From contig JAICMO010000007.1 in NCBI GenBank assembly GCA_025929185.1, positions 1-42,102 on the forward strand: a stretch of 42,102 nucleotides of DNA, given 5' to 3'. The first letter of the stretch is position 1, and every line of letters starts with the position of its first letter. The notes beneath the pieces were generated by a model. That model saw nothing but the letters and a program-made list of their open reading frames with translations. It was not told the DNA's origin and made no database searches. Made by a program: the position numbers and the translations under genes. Shown piece after piece: positions 27,692 to 35,583 of the stretch. The stretch is from Pseudolabrys sp. (lineage in GTDB: Bacteria > Pseudomonadota > Alphaproteobacteria > Rhizobiales > Xanthobacteraceae).

Positions 27692-28393
27692 ATGATCGAC
27701 CTTTATTTCTGGACGACGCCCAACGGCTACAAGGTCACCATCCTGCTCGAAGAGCTCGAGCTGCCGTACAACGTCATCCCCGTTCACATCGGCAAGGGCG
27801 AGCAGTTCGCACCGGAATTTTTGAAGATCAGTCCGAACAACAAAATCCCGGCGCTCATCGACCATGACGGCCCCGGCGGCAAGCCGATCGCGTTGTTCGA
27901 ATCGGGTGCGATCATGATGTACCTCGCCGAGAAATGCGGCTGGCGCTTCATGCCCGCCGACATGCGCACGCGCTACGAGATCGTGCAGTGGTTGATGTTC
28001 CAGATGGGCAGCGTCGGCCCGATGCTCGGGCAGGCGCACCACTTCCGCCGCTACGCGCCCGAGCAAATCCCTTACGCGGTCGAGCGCTACACCAGCGAAG
28101 CACGGCGCATCTACGGCGTCATCGACCGGCGGCTTGCCGAAGCGCCTTATCTTGCCGGCGACTATTCCATCGCCGACATGGCGACCTATCCATGGCTGCG
28201 CCCGCACAAATGGCAGGGCCAGAACCTCGACGATTTCCCAAATCTCAGCCGTTGGTATGCGGAGGTGCGCGCGCGTCCCGCCGTGCAGCGCGGCCTCGCG
28301 GTGCTGAAAGAGCGGCTCGAACGCAACAAGGACAAGCCGGAAGGCGAGGCCTGGGATGCACTGTTCGGCAAGCGGCAATATGGGGCGCGATAG
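27692..28393 (+). CDS. Glutathione S-transferase, YfcG/Ure2p-like
   Basis: 233 aa from the ATG at 27692. N-terminal thioredoxin-like domain with the nu-class signature WTTPNGYKVTILLEEL (Thr-Pro-Asn region), the cis-Pro block NNKIPALIDHDG and the glutathione-binding ESGAIMMYLAEK, followed by an all-helical C-terminal domain (YLAGDYSIADMATYPWL). E. coli YfcG of this type reduces disulfides with glutathione without an active cysteine, and the same may hold here. Starts one base after the DsbA-like gene ends. Confidence 0.92.
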   Translation: MIDLYFWTTPNGYKVTILLEELELPYNVIPVHIGKGEQFAPEFLKISPNNKIPALIDHDGPGGKPIALFESGAIMMYLAEKCGWRFMPADMRTRYEIVQWLMFQMGSVGPMLGQAHHFRRYAPEQIPYAVERYTSEARRIYGVIDRRLAEAPYLAGDYSIADMATYPWLRPHKWQGQNLDDFPNLSRWYAEVRARPAVQRGLAVLKERLERNKDKPEGEAWDALFGKRQYGAR

Positions 28394-28403
28394 TCACTAC
28401 GAA

Positions 28404-28542
28404 GTCATTCCGGGACTGCGCCAACGGGTCCGCGCCAAGCGCGGCCCGATGACAGGCTCCGCTCAGAGCCCGGAATCCATACTCCGCAGCACCGGGGTTA
28501 TGGATTCCGGGCTCGCGGCTTTCAGCCGCGCCCCGGAATGAC
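28404..28542. repeat. Family A palindromic repeat, copy 4 (extended left arm)
   Basis: GTCATTCCGGGACTGCG to GCGCCCCGGAATGAC, 139 bp. The core GGAATCCATACTCCGCAG and TTATGGATTCCGGG is nearly identical to copy 1; the left arm carries about 35 extra bases. It separates the glutathione transferase gene from the CoA-transferase gene. Confidence 0.85.
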
Positions 28543-28561
28543 GCGAATCACAGGATCAGCC

Positions 28562-29830
28562 ATGACACCAAAACCGCCCATGCTCACCGGCTACCGCGTG
28601 CTCGACATCACGCAATTCGTCGCCGGGCCGACCGCGACGCGCATCATGGCCGAGATGGGCGCGGAGGTAATCAAGGTGGAGCTTGTGCCGTTCGGCGATC
28701 GTGGCCGCGCCGCCGGCGACAAGTCGCGCGATCCGCAATTCAAGAAAGCCTCCCAGAGCACCTACAACTTTCAGCACAACCACTCGAAACAAAGCCTTGC
28801 GCTCGACCTGAAGCAACCGCGGGGGCGTGCGCTGATCAAAGCACTCGCCGCCAAGGTCGACGTGGTCGTGGAAAATTTCGCGCCCGGCGTGATGGCGCGC
28901 ATGGGGCTCGACTACGCGGCGCTCAAAGCGATCAATCCACGCCTCATCATGTGCTCGATCTCGCTCGCGGGGCAAACCGGCCCGCTGAGCGACAAACCCG
29001 GCTACGACTACATGGGCGCGGCTTATGCGGGCATTACCGGCCTTGCCGGCGAGCCGGATCGCGGTCCGGCGCAATTCGCCACCGCCATCGGCGATGCGTC
29101 GACCGGCGTGACGGCGGCAATGGCCATCGGCTTCGCCCTCTTGCATCGCGAGCGCACCGGCGAAGGGCAATACATCGACTGCTCGCTCATCGACACCTAT
29201 TTCAACATGCACGAAGTCAACGTGCCGAAGTCGACGCTGCGCGGGCGCGGCTTCGCGCCGAAACGCGCCGGCTCGTTGCACCCGGACGGCGGGCCGACCG
29301 GCATTTTCCGCTACAAGGGCGAAGAGTTCATCGCCATCATGGTGATGCCGCACCAATGGAAGCAGATGGTCGCCGCGATGAACAGGCTGTCGCTGGCGGA
29401 CGACGCCCGCTTCGCCACCCCGCGCGCGCGGCGCGACAACAACGAGGCGCTGAAAGAGATCATCGAGACGTGGCTGCGCACGTTTTCGAGCCGCGACGCC
29501 GCCATCGCCGCGCTCGAAGCCGCGCGCATTCCGTGCGCGCCGGTGCTGACGTTACACGAGGCGATTGTGCATCCGCATCTGCGCGAACGCGGGACCGTGC
29601 GGCGGGTGAAAGACCGCATGATCGGCGAATTCGACATTCCCGGCATGCCGGCGAAATTCTCGGCCTGGCCGGAGCGGAAAGACTTGCGCGCCGATCTTCT
29701 TGGCGAGCACAACGAGCAGGTGCTGCGCCATTTCCTGTCGCTGCCGGAGGCCGAAATCGCCGCCCTCTATCGAGACAAGGTATTGGTCCGCGATCCGCTG
29801 CTCAATGAAGGTCCGGCGCCGTCCGGCTGA
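28562..29830 (+). CDS. Class III (CaiB/BaiF) acyl-CoA:carboxylate CoA-transferase
   Basis: 422 aa from the ATG at 28562; the ORF-track start lies inside the repeat. The family N-terminus GYRVLDITQFVAGPTATRIMAEMGAEVIKVE and the catalytic aspartate in AIGDASTGVTAAMAIGFALLHR are present, with GQYIDCSLIDTYF and the C-terminal FDIPGMPAKFS block. It moves CoA between short carboxylates; the substrate is unknown. With the upstream DsbA-like isomerase and glutathione transferase it may form a small catabolic or detoxifying set, which is inference from adjacency. Confidence 0.9.
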   Translation: MTPKPPMLTGYRVLDITQFVAGPTATRIMAEMGAEVIKVELVPFGDRGRAAGDKSRDPQFKKASQSTYNFQHNHSKQSLALDLKQPRGRALIKALAAKVDVVVENFAPGVMARMGLDYAALKAINPRLIMCSISLAGQTGPLSDKPGYDYMGAAYAGITGLAGEPDRGPAQFATAIGDASTGVTAAMAIGFALLHRERTGEGQYIDCSLIDTYFNMHEVNVPKSTLRGRGFAPKRAGSLHPDGGPTGIFRYKGEEFIAIMVMPHQWKQMVAAMNRLSLADDARFATPRARRDNNEALKEIIETWLRTFSSRDAAIAALEAARIPCAPVLTLHEAIVHPHLRERGTVRRVKDRMIGEFDIPGMPAKFSAWPERKDLRADLLGEHNEQVLRHFLSLPEAEIAALYRDKVLVRDPLLNEGPAPSG

Positions 29831-29923
29831 GCGCGGCCCGCTTTTTTCGCGGAGAGCCCGAGGAATCTGGCGCATTGCCCGCGGCCGCGCCTATAACAGC
29901 GCGAATTCGAGGCGAGTGATTCG

Positions 29924-31468
29924 ATGTTTCCCACGATCTCCGGCGGATCGGGTTTCACCGTGGCGCTCGCCGATGAGCGGGCGACGCACCGCTTGATGAT
30001 GGACGTTGCCCCGCTGATCGAGCCCGGCGACCTCATCACGCTCTCGGGCGACCTCGGTGCGGGCAAGACCACGTTCGCGCGCGCGCTCATTCGCCATCTT
30101 GCCGGCAACGAAACAATCGAGGTGCCGAGCCCGAGTTTCACGCTGATGCAAACGTATGAGTTGCCGGGCCTGACCGTCGTGCACGGCGATCTCTATCGCC
30201 TGTCAACTGCCTCGGAGCTTGCCGAACTCGGCTTCGATGACGCGCCGGAGAACGCTTTGGTGCTGCTCGAATGGCCGGACCGCGCGGCCGGCCTGTTGCC
30301 CGTGGACCGGCTCGATATTGCTTTCACGCTGTCGCCGCAGCACGGCCTGTCCTTCCGCAACGCGCGCGTCACCGGCTACGGCAGAATGGCCGATCGCGCC
30401 GAGCGCATCGCCGCGCTGCGGCGATTTCTCGACGCGTCCGGATTTGCCGATGCCGCGCGGCGCCGCATCCAGGGCGACGCCTCGACGCGCTCCTACGAGC
30501 GGCTGAGGCTTGCCGGCAAAAGCTACATCCTGATGAACTCGCCGCCCCGCCCCGACGGCCCGTCGATCCGTAACGGGAAACCATACAGCGCCATCGCGCA
30601 TCTTGCCGAAAACGTGACGCCGTTTATCGCAATCGCGCGCGGCTTGCGCGAGCGCGGGCTTTCCGCACCCGCCGTCCTGCACGCGGATCGCGACGCCGGC
30701 ATGCTCATTCTCGAAGATCTCGGCAATGCGCCGGTCGTCGGAGGCGATCCACCGGCACCGATCGAGGAGCGCTACGAGGCGGCGGTCGACGTGCTCGCAA
30801 AACTTCACGGCGAAGCGCTGCCGGATATGCTTCCCGTCGCGCCCGGCCTCGACTACCGGCTGCCGCGCTACGACATGGACGCGCTGCTGATCGAGGTGGA
30901 ATTGCTCACCGACTGGTATCTGCCGCTGCTCGGCGGCAACATCATGCCGGCCGCCCGCGAAGGATATCTCGCGCTCTGGCGCAGCGCGCTGCGTCACGCG
31001 CTCGATGCCGCACAAACTTGGGTGCTGCGCGACTTTCATTCGCCTAATCTGATGTGGCTTCCTGAGCGAAGCGGCGTCGCGCGCGTGGGCCTCATCGACT
31101 TCCAGGACGCGTTGCTGGGGCATCCCGCATACGATGTCGCCTCGCTGTTGCAGGATGCGCGCGTGGACGTGCCTGAGATGATGGAGATCGCGCTGCTCTC
31201 GCGCTATACCCGCGCGCGCCTGGCTGCCGACGAAGACTTCGACGCGGCCGGTTTCGTGCGCGTCTATTCGACGCTTGCCGCGCAACGCGCCTCGAAAATT
31301 CTCGGCATCTTCGCGCGCCTCGAGCGGCGCGACCGCAAGCCGCAATATCTGCGTCATATGCCGCGGGTACGCGCCTATCTGCAACGCGCGCTGACGCATC
31401 CGGCGCTGGCGGCGCTGAACGCCTGGTACATCGCCAACGTTCCGGCGCTGCGGAAAGTCGAGAAATGA
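29924..31468 (+). CDS. tsaE-amgK: Fused TsaE (tRNA t6A ATPase) and AmgK-like sugar kinase
   Basis: 514 aa with two units. Residues 1-150 are TsaE: Walker A SGDLGAGKTTFARAL (41-55), VPSPSFTLMQTYE and the late LLEWPDR; TsaE is the ATPase of the threonylcarbamoyl-adenosine tRNA modification complex. Residues 160-510 are an aminoglycoside-phosphotransferase-fold kinase with catalytic Asp370 and Asn375 (LRDFHSPNLMW) and Asp392 (LIDFQDALLG). That domain, next to a MurU homologue, matches AmgK, which phosphorylates MurNAc/GlcNAc at the anomeric carbon in muropeptide recycling. The stop overlaps the murU start (ATGA). The frame is continuous across the junction, so this is a fusion and not a missed stop. 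Confidence 0.93.
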   Translation: MFPTISGGSGFTVALADERATHRLMMDVAPLIEPGDLITLSGDLGAGKTTFARALIRHLAGNETIEVPSPSFTLMQTYELPGLTVVHGDLYRLSTASELAELGFDDAPENALVLLEWPDRAAGLLPVDRLDIAFTLSPQHGLSFRNARVTGYGRMADRAERIAALRRFLDASGFADAARRRIQGDASTRSYERLRLAGKSYILMNSPPRPDGPSIRNGKPYSAIAHLAENVTPFIAIARGLRERGLSAPAVLHADRDAGMLILEDLGNAPVVGGDPPAPIEERYEAAVDVLAKLHGEALPDMLPVAPGLDYRLPRYDMDALLIEVELLTDWYLPLLGGNIMPAAREGYLALWRSALRHALDAAQTWVLRDFHSPNLMWLPERSGVARVGLIDFQDALLGHPAYDVASLLQDARVDVPEMMEIALLSRYTRARLAADEDFDAAGFVRVYSTLAAQRASKILGIFARLERRDRKPQYLRHMPRVRAYLQRALTHPALAALNAWYIANVPALRKVEK

Positions 31469-32196
31469 GCGATCCCGCAAGGCCCTTTCCTCGCCGGGCC
31501 ATGGTGCTCGCCGCAGGCCTTGGCACGCGCATGCGGCCGCTCACCGAACACAGACCGAAGCCGCTCATCGAAGTCGCCGGCAAGCCGCTGATCGATCATG
31601 GGCTCGACCGGCTCGCTGAGGCGGGAGTCGAGACGGCGGTGGTCAACGTGCATTATCTCGGCGATCTGATCGTGCGGCATCTCTCGACGCGAAAAAAGCC
31701 GCGCATCGAAATCTCCGACGAGCGTGGCGTTCTGCTCGGCACCGGCGGCGGTGTAATGAAAGCGCTCCCGCTGCTCGGCGGCGAATCCTTCTTCCATGTC
31801 AACTCCGACACCGTCTGGATCGAAGGCCCGCGTCCGAATCTCATCCGCCTGGCAGAAGCCTTCGACCCGAAAGCGATGGACGCGCTTCTGCTGCTCGCAT
31901 CCGCGGCCAGCATCGGCTATGAGGGAACGGGCGACTACACAATGGCATCGGACGGGCGGCTGCGGCGCCGGAGCGAGCGCGAAGTCGCGCCATTCGTTTT
32001 CGCCGGCGCCGCGATTCTTTCGCCCGCGCTGTTTGCCGATGCGCCCGCCGGCGATTTCGCGCTCACCGCGTTGTTCGATCGCGCCGAGCAATCGGACCGG
32101 CTGCACGGCTTGCGTCTCGAAGGCCTGTGGATGCATGTCGGCACGCCGGAAGCCATCGGCGCGGCGGAAGCGGCGATCCGGGCAAGCGCGAGATAA
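31465..32196 (+). CDS. murU: N-acetylmuramate alpha-1-phosphate uridylyltransferase MurU
   Basis: Nucleotidyltransferase that turns MurNAc-1-phosphate into UDP-MurNAc, letting recycled wall sugar bypass de novo synthesis (the fosfomycin-sensitive MurA step). 243 aa with LAAGLGTRMRPLTEHRPKPLI (binding the nucleotide), LGTGGGVMKALPLLGGESF and the metal-binding NSDTVW. Its start overlaps the tsaE-amgK stop by four bases, supporting a joint AmgK-MurU step. Other sugar-1-phosphate nucleotidyltransferases look similar; the neighbour decides the call. Confidence 0.88.
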   Translation: MSDPARPFPRRAMVLAAGLGTRMRPLTEHRPKPLIEVAGKPLIDHGLDRLAEAGVETAVVNVHYLGDLIVRHLSTRKKPRIEISDERGVLLGTGGGVMKALPLLGGESFFHVNSDTVWIEGPRPNLIRLAEAFDPKAMDALLLLASAASIGYEGTGDYTMASDGRLRRRSEREVAPFVFAGAAILSPALFADAPAGDFALTALFDRAEQSDRLHGLRLEGLWMHVGTPEAIGAAEAAIRASAR

Positions 32197-32205
32197 AGTC
32201 AGGTA

Positions 32206-32331
32206 TCCCGGACGCGGTGCAGCGCGCAAGCGGTGCACCGCTGGTCCGGGACCTTTCCAGACTCGGAATTTGCAACGGTCCCGGGTCTGCGGCGTCATTG
32301 TCATGCCGCGCCGCGCCCGGGACACGACACG
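32206..32331. repeat. Family E palindromic repeat between murU and addB
   Basis: TCCCGGACGCGGTGCA pairs imperfectly with TGCACCGCTGGTCCGGGA, followed by a second CGGTCCCGGG ... CCCGGGACACGAC half. The solo fragment at 10587 matches its first half. Confidence 0.7.
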
Positions 32332-32357
32332 GCTGCAAATACATGTATGATTCCGGC

Positions 32358-35300
32358 ATGTCGGCAACATTCCCCCGCGTCTTCAACATTCCTGCCTCCG
32401 CCCCGTTTCTGCCGGTGCTGATCGACGCGCTGGTGAACGACAAGCTCGGCCTCGATTTCCCGCACTCCGGCGATCCGCTCGCACTTGCGCAGGCGACGCT
32501 TTATCTACCGACGCGGCGCGCCTGCCGGCTGGCGCGCGACATCTTTCTCGATACCTACAAAGGCGGGGCCGCCATCCTCCCCCGCATCGTTCCGCTTGGC
32601 GACATCGACGAAGACGAGATCGCGTTCGCGGAGGCCGCCGCCGGCGAACTGGCCGAAACCGCGCTCGCGATTCCGCCGGCCTTGGGCGGGCTCGAACGCA
32701 CGATGCCGCTCGCAGCGCTGATCCTGCGCTGGGCAAACACAATCGCGCCGGCTGAGCGCGGCCATGTGCCGCTCGTCGCCAACAACCCGCGCACTGCCTT
32801 CGCGCTGGCGCAAGACCTGGCGCGGTTGATGGACGACATGACCACACGGCAGGTGGAATGGGAAAAGCTCGACGACCTGGTGCCAGACGAGTTCGACCGA
32901 TATTGGGATGAGACGCTCAATTTCCTGAAGTTCATTCGCGCACAGTGGCCGGCATTGCTGGCCGCGCAGCATCGCATCGAGCCGGCCGAGCGGCGCGACA
33001 GATTGATCGCCGCGGAGGCGGCGAGACTTGCAAGGCACAGCGGCCCCGTCATCGCCGCGGGCTCCACGGGCTCGATACCGTCAACCGCAACGCTGCTTGC
33101 GACCATTGCGAAACTGCCGCGCGGCGCCGTGGTGCTGCCCGGCCTCGATACCGAGCTCGATGCGGCGACGTGGTCCGCGATTTCGGACAATTCAGAATCC
33201 AATCAGGGTCATCCTCAATTTGCCATAGCCGGGCTCATCAAGCGGATCGGCATTGCGCGCTCCGACGTCGTGCAACTCGGCGCGCGTGAGCTGCACGGGC
33301 GCGAGCGCCTCATTTCCGAAGCCTTGCGGCCCGCGACGGCGAGCGAACTCTGGAAAGATCGGCTGGCGGAGCCCTCTTTTGCGGCGCACGCGGACGCTGC
33401 GATGAAGGACATCGCGGCGATCGAGGCGGCTAACGCGGAAGAGGAAGCCCTCGCGATTGCCGTCGCGCTGCGCGAAGCGATCGAAGCGCCGGGCAGGACC
33501 GCCGCGCTGGTGACGCCCGACGTGAGCCTTGGCCGGCGCGTGATCGCCGCGCTGGCGCGCTGGAATGTGCCGGTCGACGACTCGCGCGGCATATCGCTCG
33601 CCGACGCGCCGGAAGGCGTGTTTGCGCGGCTCGCCGCCGAAACGGCACTCGAAAGGCTCGCGCCGGTGCCGCTACTCGCCCTGCTCAAGCATCCGCTGAG
33701 CAAGTTCGATGCAGCGGCTGTGACGGCGCTGGAACGCGCTATTCTGCGTGGGCCCCGTCCGAAGCGCGGCAGCGCCGGCTTGCAAGACGCTCTGACCTAC
33801 GTGCGCGATGAGATCGCCAACTACCGCGCGCGCAGAGAATCTTCATTGCATCATTCCGACAGGCGCCTGCTGCTGACCAATTCACACGTCGATGCTGCCG
33901 CGGCGCTGATCGCGGAGATCAAGACCGCGTTTGCGCCCCTGGAAGATTTGCCGCCATCCGCGCAACCGATTGCGACCATAGCGGCGCGGCATTCCGAGGT
34001 GATCGCGGCGCTCGGCGGCATGACGGACGATCTCGCCGATGTATTCGGTGAAATCGCGCAGGTCGGCGCTCTCGACATCGCTCCCGCCGACTATTCGCAG
34101 CTCTTTCACGCGATCATCGCCGAGAAAAAATCGTACGCCGCCGAGACCGGTGCGCGCGTGCGCGTCTTCGGCCTGCTCGAAGCGCGGCTGCAATCGGTCG
34201 ATCGCTTGGTGCTGGGCCGCCTGGTCGAAGGCGTCTGGCCGCCGGAAAGCCGTGGCGACCCCTGGCTCAGCCGGCCGATGCGCCACGCGTTAGGCCTCGA
34301 TCTGCCGGAACGCCGCCTCGGCCTCTCGGCGCACGACTTCGCGCAGTCGCTCGGCGCGCGTGAAGTCATGCTGAGCCGCGCCGCAAAGCTTGGCGGAACG
34401 CCGACGGTCGCCTCACGTTTTGTGCAAAGGCTCGCCGCCGTCGCCGGCAAGGTCCGCTGGGACGCGGCGCTGGGGCGCGGCGCGCGTTACATCTCGCTCG
34501 CGCGCGCGCTCGATGAAACCGGCGCGCCCGATCCCGCCAAACGTCCTGCGCCGGCGCCGCCGCTCGAGGCGCGCCCGAGGCGGCTCAGCGTCACCGAAAT
34601 CGAAGACCTGCTGCGCGATCCTTACACCATTTATGCCAAGCATGTGCTTGATCTTGCCCCGCTGGAAGAGATCGACGAGGCGCCCGGCGCCGCCACGCGC
34701 GGCAGCATCATCCACGAGGCGATCGGAAAATTCGGCAAAGCTTATCCCGACAAATTGCCGGACGAGCCGGCGCGGGTACTGACCGAAATCGGCGGCGAAT
34801 TGTTCAAGCCGCTGTCGGCGTTTCCGGAAGCGCGCGCGTTCTGGTGGCCGCGGTTCAAGCGGGTCGCCGAATGGCTTGCCGGATTTGAAGTCGCGCGCCG
34901 CGCCAACGCTCGCAAGGTCGACGTCGAAATCGGCGGACGCATTCCCATTCCGTTCGGCAACGACGAGTTCACACTGACCGTTCGCGCCGACCGCATCGAG
35001 TGCCTGGCGGACGGCCGCTACGCCATCCTCGATTACAAGACCGGAAAGCCGCCAAGCGAGCCGCAGGTGCGCGCGGGGCTTTCGCCGCAGCTCACGTTGG
35101 AAGCCGCCATTTTGCGCAAGGGCGGCTTCGATAACATTCCGGCCGGCGGTTCGGTTGCGGAATTGCTTTACGTGCGGCTGCGCGGCGGCGCGGAGCCCGG
35201 CGAAGAAAAGCCGATCCTGTTCGAGGAAGGCACGCCCGACAGCCAGGCCGATCGCGCGCTCGCCGAACTGACCAGGGTGCTTGCCGAATTCGCCGAGCCG

Positions 35301-35426
35301 CAAAAGCCCTACTACTCGTTGCTGCATCCGATGTGGTCGAATCACTATGGCACTTACGATCATCTTGCGCGCGTGCAGGAGTGGTCGCTCACCGGCGGCC
35401 GGAGCGATGAAGGGAGCGGCGGATGA
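32358..35426 (+). CDS. addB: Double-strand break repair protein AddB (alpha type)
   Basis: Nuclease subunit of the AddAB helicase-nuclease that processes DNA ends for RecA. About 1022 aa from the ATG at 32358 (MSATFPRVFNIPASAPFL); the ORF track runs back through the repeat, and the ATG at 32343 is an alternative. The N-terminus (LYLPTRRACRLARDIFL) has no Walker A, as usual for alpha-type AddB. The middle resembles inactivated helicase folds (RVFGLLEARLQSVDRLVLGRLVEGVWP). The C-terminal nuclease shows HEAIGKF, DRIECLADGRYAILDYKTGKPP and QLTLEAAIL, the PD-(D/E)XK motif. addA follows after a family C repeat. Confidence 0.95.
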   Translation: MSATFPRVFNIPASAPFLPVLIDALVNDKLGLDFPHSGDPLALAQATLYLPTRRACRLARDIFLDTYKGGAAILPRIVPLGDIDEDEIAFAEAAAGELAETALAIPPALGGLERTMPLAALILRWANTIAPAERGHVPLVANNPRTAFALAQDLARLMDDMTTRQVEWEKLDDLVPDEFDRYWDETLNFLKFIRAQWPALLAAQHRIEPAERRDRLIAAEAARLARHSGPVIAAGSTGSIPSTATLLATIAKLPRGAVVLPGLDTELDAATWSAISDNSESNQGHPQFAIAGLIKRIGIARSDVVQLGARELHGRERLISEALRPATASELWKDRLAEPSFAAHADAAMKDIAAIEAANAEEEALAIAVALREAIEAPGRTAALVTPDVSLGRRVIAALARWNVPVDDSRGISLADAPEGVFARLAAETALERLAPVPLLALLKHPLSKFDAAAVTALERAILRGPRPKRGSAGLQDALTYVRDEIANYRARRESSLHHSDRRLLLTNSHVDAAAALIAEIKTAFAPLEDLPPSAQPIATIAARHSEVIAALGGMTDDLADVFGEIAQVGALDIAPADYSQLFHAIIAEKKSYAAETGARVRVFGLLEARLQSVDRLVLGRLVEGVWPPESRGDPWLSRPMRHALGLDLPERRLGLSAHDFAQSLGAREVMLSRAAKLGGTPTVASRFVQRLAAVAGKVRWDAALGRGARYISLARALDETGAPDPAKRPAPAPPLEARPRRLSVTEIEDLLRDPYTIYAKHVLDLAPLEEIDEAPGAATRGSIIHEAIGKFGKAYPDKLPDEPARVLTEIGGELFKPLSAFPEARAFWWPRFKRVAEWLAGFEVARRANARKVDVEIGGRIPIPFGNDEFTLTVRADRIECLADGRYAILDYKTGKPPSEPQVRAGLSPQLTLEAAILRKGGFDNIPAGGSVAELLYVRLRGGAEPGEEKPILFEEGTPDSQADRALAELTRVLAEFAEPQKPYYSLLHPMWSNHYGTYDHLARVQEWSLTGGRSDEGSGG

Positions 35427-35450
35427 GAGCGATCGCTCGCGCGCCTTCAT

Positions 35451-35567
35451 CCGTCCTCCTGAGATGCGAGGCGCGCAAGCGCCGAGCCTCGAAGGATGAT
35501 GGCCATAGCGCCTCGGGCCGTCGCCCTTCGAGGGCTTCGCTGCGCGAAGCCACCTCAGTGGTGACGG
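35451..35567. repeat. Family C palindromic repeat between addB and addA
   Basis: CCGTCCTCCTGAGATGCGAGGCGC pairs with GCCTCGAAGGATGATGG, then a second half ends CCACCTCAGTGGTGACGG. It lies within the addB-addA pair, shortly before the addA start. Confidence 0.75.
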
Positions 35568-35583
35568 AGAAAGGGCGTCAATA

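Noticed and set aside
30203-31480. 425-aa antisense ORF opposite tsaE-amgK
   Set aside because: No recognisable domain; the plus strand carries intact kinase and ATPase motifs.
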